Source of the DNA: Opitutaceae bacterium EW11
GTDB lineage: Bacteria > Verrucomicrobiota > Verrucomicrobiia > Opitutales > Opitutaceae
Reading direction: 5' to 3'
NCBI GenBank assembly: GCA_003054665.1
Contig: QAYY01000016.1
Coordinates: 115,000-178,999 of the forward strand
Length of the DNA stretch: 64,000 nt
Position 1 is the first letter of the stretch; every line of letters starts with the position of its first letter. Below, in pieces: positions 57,017 through 64,000 of the stretch. Both the position numbers and the translations under genes were made by a program. The notes beneath the pieces were generated by a model that was not told where the DNA came from, did not search any database, and saw only the letters and a program-made list of their open reading frames with translations.

Positions 57017-57062
57017 GTCGCTGAGCTTGCCTCGGCAGCCGGCCGCTTGCGAGCCGAGTTCT

Positions 57063-57094
57063 GTTGGACGGGCGGAAACCTCCGCCCGTCCAAC
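57063..57094. terminator. Perfect 14-bp hairpin between DUF2231 and response regulator genes
   Basis: GTTGGACGGGCGGA (57063-57076) pairs without mismatch with 57081-57094 around the loop AACC. It starts 17 nt after the DUF2231 stop on the minus strand and has no T-tract. It could end or attenuate the rubrerythrin-DUF2231 transcript before the two-component genes, or be one copy of a dispersed palindrome. Confidence 0.6.
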
Positions 57095-57110
57095 TCCCAA
57101 GTCCGCGTAC

Positions 57111-57638
57111 TCAGTCGTCGTCCCTGCCCTCGGGTCGCTTCGACGCCGCCTGAGCCGCCTGAGGTCCGCCTGCGGCGTCGGCCGGCCCTGCCAAGAGCAC
57201 GCCGGCGCCGTGACGGTAAACGAGCAGACCGCCGCGGTGCCCCGTCTGCGAGACACACAACGAGGCAGCCAGAGCCACCACGGCGGTCGCAATTCCTGTT
57301 GAACGTCCGAGAGCCGGCCATTTTCCCGTGACTGCGGAGGCGAGCGCGAGGACGGCGGCGATCACCGTCACGGTCAGCGTCCGCTCCGCCCATTCTTCGT
57401 GCTCCTCGATCAGTTTCTCGATCGCAGGCGTCCCGCCGACGCTTTCGCCTTCTTCATCGCCCGTCGCAACCGCGGCGCCCGTGCCGGCGGCGGCGAGGGC
57501 GAGCACGACGAGGGCGATGGTGGGAAGATTCCAGCGGCGGGTGAACGCGGCTGCGACGGCCACGGCCGTGCCGACGAGGATCAGCACGATCGGAAAATGA
57601 ACGATGGCCGCGTGCAGCGGACTGGGAACAGGGAGCAT
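57111..57638 (-). CDS. DUF2231 membrane protein
   Basis: This 175-residue protein has four predicted membrane helices and the DUF2231 opening LHAAIVHFPIVLILVGTAVAV, with conserved His at residues 9 and 13. A second His-bearing stretch, KLIEEHEEWAERTL, and the late GLLVYRHGAGV are also typical. The conserved His residues suggest haem or metal binding, but no function is established. It follows the rubrerythrin gene by 31 bp on the same strand. The C-terminal tail is short and charged. Confidence 0.85.
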   Translation of the reverse strand: MLPVPSPLHAAIVHFPIVLILVGTAVAVAAAFTRRWNLPTIALVVLALAAAGTGAAVATGDEEGESVGGTPAIEKLIEEHEEWAERTLTVTVIAAVLALASAVTGKWPALGRSTGIATAVVALAASLCVSQTGHRGGLLVYRHGAGVLLAGPADAAGGPQAAQAASKRPEGRDDD

Positions 57639-57669
57639 GGTCGGACGGCGGGCGACGCGCGAAACTGCG

Positions 57670-58284
57670 TCAGTTGACGGCCTCGAATTGATCGGCGCCC
57701 TTGCGGCAAACCGGGCAGCGAGTGTCGGGCAGCGTGGTGACGGTGTTGCCGCAGACCGGGCAAACGTAGAATTTCGCGTCCTGGAGCGTGGCGGGCTTCT
57801 CGAGAGCCTGCTGGTAGAAAACCGCGTGCTGCTTCTCGGCCTCGACGGCGAATCGGAAGGTGCGAACGGCCTCGCGATTTCCCTCCGCCGTGGCCGTGGC
57901 GATGAACTTCGGATACATCGTGTCTCGCTCGTAGCTCTCGCCGGCGAGCGCGGCCTTCAGGTTCTCCTCCGTCGTGCCAAGCTTCACCTCGTCGAGGGGC
58001 CGTTCGTCGAGCTTGCCGCCCGCGTCGAGGATGGTCTTGCGGTGATTGTCGCGGTGAATCTGCTCGGCCTTTGCCGCGGCGCGAAACAGCCGCGCGATCT
58101 GCGGCTTGCCTTCCTTGTCCGCCTGCTGCGCGAACGCGGTGTAGCGATGATTCGCGTTGGACTCGCCGTTGAAGGCGGCGTTCAGGTTCTGCAGGGTCTG
58201 CTGCGAAAGTGCGGCCGCGGAAAGCGCGGAAGAGAAAACGAGGAGCGACGCGGCTCCGATGACGGTGCTCAGCAACTTTTTCAT
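57670..58284 (-). CDS. rbr: Exported rubrerythrin
   Basis: This 204-residue protein joins a ferritin-like di-iron domain to a C-terminal rubredoxin-like zinc or iron site. The di-iron ligands sit in NGESNANHRY, AAKAEQIHRDNH, AGESYERD and AVEAEKQHAVFY. The four cysteines are in YVCPVCGN and TRCPVCRKGA. Rubrerythrins reduce hydrogen peroxide and are normally cytoplasmic; this one begins with a clear signal peptide (MKKLLSTVIGAASLLVFSSALSAAA), so it should act outside the inner membrane. Two similar elements, TTAGAATTC-like, lie upstream at 58312-58320 and 58334-58344 and might be regulatory. The DUF2231 and two-component genes follow. Confidence 0.92.
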   Translation of the reverse strand: MKKLLSTVIGAASLLVFSSALSAAALSQQTLQNLNAAFNGESNANHRYTAFAQQADKEGKPQIARLFRAAAKAEQIHRDNHRKTILDAGGKLDERPLDEVKLGTTEENLKAALAGESYERDTMYPKFIATATAEGNREAVRTFRFAVEAEKQHAVFYQQALEKPATLQDAKFYVCPVCGNTVTTLPDTRCPVCRKGADQFEAVN

Positions 58285-58358
58285 ACGCCCCGCAGCCTAG
58301 CAGCGGGAGCGTTAGAATTCGTCCGGCCCAAGATTAGAAAATTCTTAGGCCGTCAGGT

Positions 58359-61157
58359 TCATGGACCGAACCAGAAGTCCGCGATGCCCTCGTACTGCGC
58401 CTTCGGCTCCGCCAACTGACCGCGCGGCCCCGTCCACTGCGGTTCATTGAACTTCGTGCCGATCGCCGGAATCACGTCCAGGAGCGCCAGACCGGACTTC
58501 GGCAAGACGACTTTCGTGCCTCCGGCGAGGTCGTCCGGCGGAAACGAGGGCGTCAGCACCTGCACGAACCGCTCCGCCGAATGCGGCACGACGGCCAGCG
58601 GACCCTCGTCGGTTTCGAGGCGCAGCCAGGCCACGCCAGAGAAACAGCCTTTGAATTCCGGATACTCCCAGCCGCTCCAGCCGGTGACCGTGTCGTTGTA
58701 GCGGTTCTGCCAAAGACCGAAACGCACACCCTCGCGGCGATTCTGCCAAACCCGGTAGGGACCGTCGCCGAGCCAGGTTTTCGAGCGGACCTTTGCCTCC
58801 GGATAGTCGAAACACACGCCTTGGAACGTGGATCCGCGAACCGGCAGGTAGGTGTAGGCGCAACGCACCCAACCGTTGGGACGGACCGTCCATTCGACGG
58901 ACCTCAGAGAGCCCTCATACGCCGCCGTGACAACGACTTTGGCGCCTTCCTTCCGGCTCTGGAGCGAAACGAGCTTCGCTTCGCCCACCGCCGGGCGCGG
59001 ACCGTTGCCGAGGGACACCGTCTTTCCGGCTTGCCGAACGCCCGAGAGGTAGCCGGTGGTCTTGTCGAATTCCACCTGTAGTGTCCCGGCGGCGACATGG
59101 ATGGACCTCGCGTCCTCCATCACGCTCGCGGCGGAGGCGCCCTGCCCTGCTTTCTCGATTGCTGCCTCGCTTTCGGCGAGCCCCGGCGCGCGCCACGAAT
59201 ACGTCCAGAGTTCTTCGCCGGACTTGTCCGAGATCGCGAGCGAGAGATTGTCCGCCTCTGCCCAGCCGGCCGGCAGTTTCAACCGCAGCACGCCCCGCTT
59301 TCCGGGAGCGATTCGCGGCAACGCCCCCTCACCTTCGGCCAGGATTCGCGTCTGCGCCCCGGTCTCGGTGGCGGCGGGCTGGCGTTCGAGGCGCCAATGG
59401 AAACGGCACGCCGAGGCATCGGTGAAGCTGTAGCGGTTTTCCACCGTGAATTCCGCGATCCGGCCTTTCGACGGAAGGGCGCCGGAGAGCTGGATCGGAG
59501 ACCAAATCTCCTTGATGGCGTAATAGCTCGCCTCTTTTTCGCCGAACGGTCCGACCACGCCGTCCGGTGCCTGATTGCCGACGACGTCGATCTTTCCCGT
59601 ATCCGGGCGCTTCACACCTTCGTCGCGGAAGGCCCAGATGAAACCGCCGCCCAGCGTCGGGCTGGCCCGCATCATGGACCAGAAATCGCGCAGCCCCGCG
59701 CCGGCACCTCCGTCGTAGAGGCCGTGGAGAAACTCCGTCGGCATGTAGATCAGCGGGTAGCTGCCCATCGTGCCGTGGTCTTCCGGACGATACTTCCACT
59801 CGGTCTTCAGCCCGCGGCTCAGCAGTTGGGCCTGCGGGTAAACCTTGTAGTGGGCGGTGTTCAGCCCGCTCAGCACTTCCCACGGATGAAGCACCGGCCG
59901 AGCCTGCGGGTCCCAGCGGCCAAACTCGGAATCGAGCGCGGTGTTCCAGCCGCCTTCATTGCCGTTGTCCCAGAAGAGAATGCTCGGGTGATTCACGTCG
60001 CGCGTCACCATCTCGCGGACCAGTTCGCGGCCGACATCCGTATCCAGGCTCTTCTGCCAGCCCGCGAGTTCGTCGAGAACGTACAGGCCCAGCTCGTCGC
60101 AGAGTTCGAGGAACCGCGCATCCGGCGGATAGTGCGACATGCGGACGGCGTTCATATTCATCCCCTTCATCAGCGCGATGTCGCCGCGATGGTCCGCCTC
60201 CGAGAGCGCGCGACCGGTCGCCGCGTTGAACGAATGCCGGTTTGTCCCCTGTAGCACCACTTGGCGGCCATTGACGAAGAGCCCCTTGCCCAGACGCACT
60301 TCGAACGTCCGGAAGCCGATGTGTTCGCGCACCTGATGCACGGCGTGCGAAGCCTCGTCGAGGAGACTGACCTCCAACGTGTAGAGCGTCGGGTCTTCGG
60401 CCGACCAAGGAGCGACGCCGCGGATTCGCGACTTCAACGTCACCTCGGATTTCGAAGCGCTGGCGGAGAACGGTTTTCCCATTTCCTTCCCGTCCGAAGA
60501 AAACACCCGGGCCCGCACGGAGTTCTTTGCTCCCTGGCCGTTCACAAAAACCTGCACCGCCAGCGAGCCGTCGGCCCGTGCGTCGGTGGCAAGGCGTTCG
60601 ATGAACACCGCCGGCACCGTTTCGATCCAGACCGGCCGGAAGATCCCGCCGAAATTCCAGTAGTCGCCCACACGCTCGGCCCGGTTCACTCCGGCATCGG
60701 AGGAGTTCTCGTCGACGTGCACCTCCAGCAGATTCTCGGCGTCGGGCCGGAGCAGTCCGGTCACTTCATAGCGGAACCGATAAAACGCGCCGTGGTGCAC
60801 GGGCCCCGCCTGCGTGCCGTTCAAGCGCACCGTGGCATCCGTCATCACGCCGTCGAACACGAGGAACTGCCGGGCACCGGACAGCGCGCTCGGCCCCCGG
60901 AAAACCAGGCGATAGTCGCCGGTTTCGGCGGGTTCCAGCGAGTGATAGCTCAAGGTGCCGAACCCCTCCATTTCCCAATTCGAAGGCACCGGGATTTTTG
61001 TCCAGACGCCAGACTTTGCGCCCGCGGAGCAGCGGAAATCCCATTCCACGGCAGTGGCCCGGTCCTGGCCGGACAAATACGTGCGGATGGTTTCAGCGGC
61101 GCCGGCCGATCCGACGAAGGCGAACGCGAGGCCAAGAGTGAGGGCAAGGGGACGCAT
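58359..61157 (-). CDS. Secreted glycoside hydrolase family 2 beta-galactosidase-like enzyme (second)
   Basis: This 932-residue exported enzyme has a signal peptide (about residues 1-21). The full GH2 layout is present: a jellyroll sugar-binding domain (IPVPSNWEMEGFGTLSYHSL), an immunoglobulin-like domain, and the TIM barrel with VLQGTNRHSFNAATGRAL and AVRMSHYPPDARFLELCDELGLYVLDEL. The acid/base Glu is in FWDNGNEGGWN and the probable nucleophile Glu in YMPTEFLHG. Later beta-sandwich domains complete the LacZ-like C-terminus. It differs clearly from the GH2 enzyme at 33479-36136 and probably acts on another linkage. It stands alone between the rubrerythrin and Bax-inhibitor genes. Confidence 0.9.
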   Translation of the reverse strand: MRPLALTLGLAFAFVGSAGAAETIRTYLSGQDRATAVEWDFRCSAGAKSGVWTKIPVPSNWEMEGFGTLSYHSLEPAETGDYRLVFRGPSALSGARQFLVFDGVMTDATVRLNGTQAGPVHHGAFYRFRYEVTGLLRPDAENLLEVHVDENSSDAGVNRAERVGDYWNFGGIFRPVWIETVPAVFIERLATDARADGSLAVQVFVNGQGAKNSVRARVFSSDGKEMGKPFSASASKSEVTLKSRIRGVAPWSAEDPTLYTLEVSLLDEASHAVHQVREHIGFRTFEVRLGKGLFVNGRQVVLQGTNRHSFNAATGRALSEADHRGDIALMKGMNMNAVRMSHYPPDARFLELCDELGLYVLDELAGWQKSLDTDVGRELVREMVTRDVNHPSILFWDNGNEGGWNTALDSEFGRWDPQARPVLHPWEVLSGLNTAHYKVYPQAQLLSRGLKTEWKYRPEDHGTMGSYPLIYMPTEFLHGLYDGGAGAGLRDFWSMMRASPTLGGGFIWAFRDEGVKRPDTGKIDVVGNQAPDGVVGPFGEKEASYYAIKEIWSPIQLSGALPSKGRIAEFTVENRYSFTDASACRFHWRLERQPAATETGAQTRILAEGEGALPRIAPGKRGVLRLKLPAGWAEADNLSLAISDKSGEELWTYSWRAPGLAESEAAIEKAGQGASAASVMEDARSIHVAAGTLQVEFDKTTGYLSGVRQAGKTVSLGNGPRPAVGEAKLVSLQSRKEGAKVVVTAAYEGSLRSVEWTVRPNGWVRCAYTYLPVRGSTFQGVCFDYPEAKVRSKTWLGDGPYRVWQNRREGVRFGLWQNRYNDTVTGWSGWEYPEFKGCFSGVAWLRLETDEGPLAVVPHSAERFVQVLTPSFPPDDLAGGTKVVLPKSGLALLDVIPAIGTKFNEPQWTGPRGQLAEPKAQYEGIADFWFGP

Positions 61158-61264
61158 GGATACCGGGGAAAAAAGACGGACTCCGCAACGAAGGCGATTC
61201 CGACCTCGCCGCTCCGTACGGAATCTCGAGCCGAGGACGCCGCTCCCGTGCGGCCACCACGCAA

Positions 61265-61295
61265 TAAAAAAGGGCGAACCCGCGCGGTTCGCCCT
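61265..61295 (-). terminator. Intrinsic terminator of the Bax-inhibitor-1 gene
   Basis: A perfect 10-bp stem (61271-61280 with 61286-61295, loop CGCGC) is preceded on the plus strand by ATAAAAA. Read on the minus strand it is a hairpin followed by a T-rich tract, a textbook Rho-independent terminator 26 nt after the stop of the gene at 61322-62041. The stem and A-tract design resembles the terminator at 33381-33415. Confidence 0.82.
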
Positions 61296-61321
61296 CTGCC
61301 TATGCGTGGGACAAAAACTGC

Positions 61322-62041
61322 TCAGTCGCGGCTGCGCAGCTTCATCAGCAGGCGCAGGATTTCGATGTAGAGCCAAACCAAGCCCACGAGGATGCCGAAC
61401 GCCAACAGCCAGCCCTGGCGCTCGTCGACGCCGCCGTCGACCGCCTGTTCGATCTGGGCGAAGTCCACCACGAAACTCAACGCGGCGACCAGCACGATGA
61501 CCACGCTGATCCCGATGCTGAGAGGCGAGCTGTCCTGCAGGAAACCGAGCGGGTGGCCGAAGAGGCTGGAGACGAGGTTCACGAGGTAGAGCACCGCGAT
61601 GCCGATCATCGCAACCGTCAGCGCCTTCACCAGGCCCGGCGTGGCGTTAAGGATACGAAGGCGGTAAAACGCCAGCACCGTGGCGAAACAGCCCAGCGTC
61701 GTCGCACTCGCCTGAAACGCGATGCCGGGGAAACGCAGTTCGGCGAAGTAACTGATCACGCCGAGCGCGGCACCCTGCGTGAGCGCATAGGCACAGATGA
61801 AGAACGGATTCGTCACCCGTCCAAACGTGATCACGAGCCCGAGTACGAGACCCACGAGGCTGGCGATGAGCGCCGCGGATGGAGGGACCGTGCCCGTCGT
61901 CACGCCGTGCCACGTGAAACCGTAGGCGGCGGCCGTGAGGAGGAAGAGAATGCCCGTGCGGTGAATCACGCCGTTGACCGTCAGCGTGCCGCCGGAGCTG
62001 CTGTCCTGGACCCGTTTCAGTGCGGGATTGGCTTCGAACAT
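61322..62041 (-). CDS. Bax inhibitor-1 / YccA family membrane protein
   Basis: This 239-residue inner-membrane protein has seven predicted helices and the YccA-type pattern: RTGILFLLTAAAYGFTWH, NPFFICAYALTQGAALGVISYFAELRFPGIAFQA and a final VVDFAQIEQAVDGGVDERQGWLLAFGILVGLVWLYIEILRLL. E. coli YccA modulates the FtsH protease; eukaryotic relatives are calcium leak channels. The acidic residues in the last helices fit the family's pH- or ion-sensing site. It has its own terminator downstream. Confidence 0.93.
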   Translation of the reverse strand: MFEANPALKRVQDSSSGGTLTVNGVIHRTGILFLLTAAAYGFTWHGVTTGTVPPSAALIASLVGLVLGLVITFGRVTNPFFICAYALTQGAALGVISYFAELRFPGIAFQASATTLGCFATVLAFYRLRILNATPGLVKALTVAMIGIAVLYLVNLVSSLFGHPLGFLQDSSPLSIGISVVIVLVAALSFVVDFAQIEQAVDGGVDERQGWLLAFGILVGLVWLYIEILRLLMKLRSRD

Positions 62042-62221
62042 AGAACGACAAGCTTAAGAAACCCTCCCGCGCCAATGCATCACTTTTTTCCAGGATTGCG
62101 CGCTACCTCTTCACCCGTCGCCAGTTCTTCGTTACGCGCCGCCCGTTTTCGGTTTCTCCGACGCGCGGCGAGGATTCCGGTTCGCTGAGTCAATCGAAAG
62201 CGTGGCATTCACGCACGGGCG

Positions 62222-62253
62222 CAGGGCGCCTTCGGAGCGCCGATCGCGCCCTG
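62222..62253 (-). terminator. Hairpin downstream of the cardiolipin synthase gene
   Basis: CAGGGCGC (62222-62229) pairs perfectly with GCGCCCTG (62246-62253) around a 16-nt interval. It begins 8 nt after the cls stop on the minus strand and has no T-tract. It is a possible transcript end. Confidence 0.35.
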
Positions 62254-62261
62254 GAGGTTGC

Positions 62262-63695
62262 CTAAAGCAGCGGCGCCAACAGCCGCGAGATATCCTCCGC
62301 GACGTGGCCGATCACCCGGTAACGCCGGGCCCGTTCCGGTTTCAGTTCCCGGGAATGCACCATCAGCTCCTCGGCCCAGGCGCGCATCGCGCGGACGTCG
62401 TTTTCCGAATACAAAACCACGCCCACTTCGAAGTTCACGAAGAGACTGCGGAGGTCGAAGTTGGCCGAGCCCAGCATGCCCATCCGATTGTCGATGATGA
62501 TGCCCTTGCTGTGCATCATGCCCGGTCCGAACAGGAGGATGCGGGCGCCGGCGGACTTGAGTTCGCGGATGTAGTGGCGCCGCGCGAAGTCGGTGATCGG
62601 GTGGTTGGAGCGGTCGGGCAGCACCAGCGTCACGTCGATGCCCGCGCGGGCCTTCACCATCAACGAGCGCCAGAGCACTTCGTCCGGGATGAAATACGGC
62701 GTGATGATCCAGATGCTCTGATGCGCCTCCTGGATCATCGAAAGGATGCCCTCGTAAAGAGAATCTCCGGCGACGTCCGGTCCGCTGGCGACGACCTGCA
62801 GCACGCTGCTGCCCTCGGAGCGCGCGGCGTCGGGTCGGAGTTCCTTGTGCAACACCTCGTAACGCTGGCCGCTCGCGAACGACCAGTCGGCGAGGAAAAC
62901 CTCGTTCAGCAGCGTCGCTGCCGGCCCGCTCAAGATGGCTCCGAAGTCGCGCCACCGCCGGCGATGCGGCGTCGGGCCCATGTACTCGCTGGCCAGATTG
63001 TGCCCTCCGACGATCGCGGTGTGCTGGTCGAAGATGGCGATTTTCCGGTGATTGCGGAGATTCGCCGACGAACGCGTGACAAACGGCATCACGGGCATGA
63101 ACCGCTGCACCTCGCCACCCGCACGGCGCAGCGGATCGGTGAATCCGCGACTGGAGAAAAGGCAGCCGACGGCGTCGAGCAGCAGCCGGACTTTAACGCC
63201 CTCCTCCGCGCGTTTGCTGAGCAGTTTGACGATACGCTTCCCGGTTTCGTCCCGCCCGAGGATGAACGTGGTGATGTGAATCGAGTATTTGGCGGCCCGA
63301 ATCTGCTGTTCGAGCGCGGCGTACATGTGTTCGCCGGTGGTGATCAGCCGGACGGTGTTTCCCCCGACCGGAGGAAACGCGCCGCTGGCGTTGATCGTCT
63401 GGGCCGTGGCGGAAACCTGGCTGGGGATATCGATCACGCCCGTGCCTTCCAGCGACGGGTAGATCCGGGACTTTCGCGCAACCAACTTCTGCAGCTTTCG
63501 ACCGCCGAAAATCAGGTAGAAAGGTACGCCGATGTACGGGATCAGCACGATCACGAGCAACCACGCGAGCGTGTTGCTGGGCTGCCGGCGTTCGGTGAGA
63601 ATTCGAGCGATTGCGAACAGCGCCAGGATGAAGCCGCCGACCGTCAGAAGGTGGGGCAACAGGGGGTGTTCCGAAAATCTCCGGACGTACTCCAT
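62262..63695 (-). CDS. cls: Cardiolipin synthase (phospholipase D family)
   Basis: This 477-residue membrane protein has two N-terminal helices (about 12-60) with the linker TERRQPSNTLAWLLVIVLIPYIGVPFYLIFGGRK, as in bacterial cardiolipin synthases. Two HKD motifs follow: NHRKIAIFDQHTAIVGGHN and MHSKGIIIDNRMGMLGSAN. The enzyme joins two phosphatidylglycerols into cardiolipin and glycerol. The C-terminal RARRYRVIGHVAEDISRLLAPLL is also typical. The gene is divergent from tRNA-Tyr. Confidence 0.94.
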   Translation of the reverse strand: MEYVRRFSEHPLLPHLLTVGGFILALFAIARILTERRQPSNTLAWLLVIVLIPYIGVPFYLIFGGRKLQKLVARKSRIYPSLEGTGVIDIPSQVSATAQTINASGAFPPVGGNTVRLITTGEHMYAALEQQIRAAKYSIHITTFILGRDETGKRIVKLLSKRAEEGVKVRLLLDAVGCLFSSRGFTDPLRRAGGEVQRFMPVMPFVTRSSANLRNHRKIAIFDQHTAIVGGHNLASEYMGPTPHRRRWRDFGAILSGPAATLLNEVFLADWSFASGQRYEVLHKELRPDAARSEGSSVLQVVASGPDVAGDSLYEGILSMIQEAHQSIWIITPYFIPDEVLWRSLMVKARAGIDVTLVLPDRSNHPITDFARRHYIRELKSAGARILLFGPGMMHSKGIIIDNRMGMLGSANFDLRSLFVNFEVGVVLYSENDVRAMRAWAEELMVHSRELKPERARRYRVIGHVAEDISRLLAPLL

Positions 63696-63802
63696 GCCGT
63701 GAGCGAGGGTGTGCGGGAGCCTCCAGATAGCAAGCCGCAGAGCTTGGTGAAAAAAGCCTTGCCGTCCCGCAAACGAGCCGTGAATTTCCGCCTTCCTCTT
63801 TT

Positions 63803-63886
<84 letters not shown>

Positions 63887-63889
<3 letters not shown>

Positions 63890-63927
63890 TCCTTCGCTCG
63901 ACCGCTAGCGGTCGAGACTACGGATGG
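63887..63927. repeat. Long inverted repeat overlapping the tRNA 3' end
   Basis: An outer stem CCATCC (63887-63892) with GGATGG (63922-63927) surrounds a perfect 20-bp palindrome centred on GCTAGC (63897-63916). The outer arm begins with the CCA of tRNA-Tyr. A further hairpin, GGATGG with CCATCC around CAGG (63922-63937), shares the right arm and would compete with it. It could be a terminator or processing signal for the tRNA, or a REP-like mobile palindrome. The remaining bases to 64000 hold no recognisable gene. Confidence 0.6.
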
Positions 63928-64000
63928 CAGGCCATCCCCAAGCAGGCATAGCTGCGTCGAATACGAATGCGAAGAATAGCGGATCTACACCAAAGTTTGG

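Overview
The window is high-GC bacterial chromosomal DNA with about 48 protein genes, one tRNA-Tyr and several strong intergenic inverted or tandem repeats. I saw no phage, insertion sequence or CRISPR. The protein mix points to Verrucomicrobiota, most likely Opitutaceae: a long-form IspG, a PEP-CTERM protein, an ADOP-type permease, many secreted glycoside hydrolases, a XylR/AraC-type DNA-binding domain, and dnaA without dnaN beside it. The placement rests on recognition by eye, not on a search. Most starts lack a Shine-Dalgarno sequence and sit behind short pyrimidine-rich leaders.

Region 1 (1-14.9 kb) is housekeeping. The 3' end of an acetyl-xylan-esterase-like gene and a pterin dehydratase precede uppS-cdsA-dxr-rseP and then ispG, which cover isoprenoid, undecaprenol and phospholipid precursors and a site-2 protease. 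A 546-bp gap with DnaA boxes leads into dnaA and an unknown conserved gene. On the opposite strand lie a methyltransferase and a tightly coupled PH-domain/VanZ/ligA unit. The two gaps after rseP and before ligA hold degenerate 7-bp tandem arrays facing inverted copies of themselves, the most unusual DNA feature in the window.

Region 2 (14.9-33.4 kb) is envelope, sensing and metals. It holds a PEP-CTERM beta-propeller protein, a same-strand set (OmpR-type regulator, DUF1697, cupredoxin-like protein, histidine kinase, porin-like protein) with 4-nt overlaps, an LptF/G permease and an ArnT-like glycosyltransferase. A 7TM-PAS histidine kinase then sits beside a Cus-type copper/silver efflux operon whose adaptor carries a DUF3347-like domain and a Cys/His-rich tail.

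Region 3 (33.4-50.3 kb) is glycan use. A secreted GH2 beta-galactosidase and a GH29 alpha-L-fucosidase are divergent. An AraC regulator is divergent from fucU, an aldo/keto reductase, a zinc dehydrogenase and fucP. Together they could release, import and oxidise L-fucose; dehydratase and aldolase steps are not in the window. A CHAD protein, a DUF3857/transglutaminase membrane protein, an exported lactonase-fold protein and a GH39-type enzyme follow.

Region 4 (50.4-64 kb) has a Kef-type antiporter, an ADOP permease, a probable operon of exported rubrerythrin, DUF2231 protein and a two-component pair, a second GH2 enzyme, a Bax-inhibitor-1 protein, a cardiolipin synthase, and tRNA-Tyr whose CCA end lies inside a long inverted repeat.
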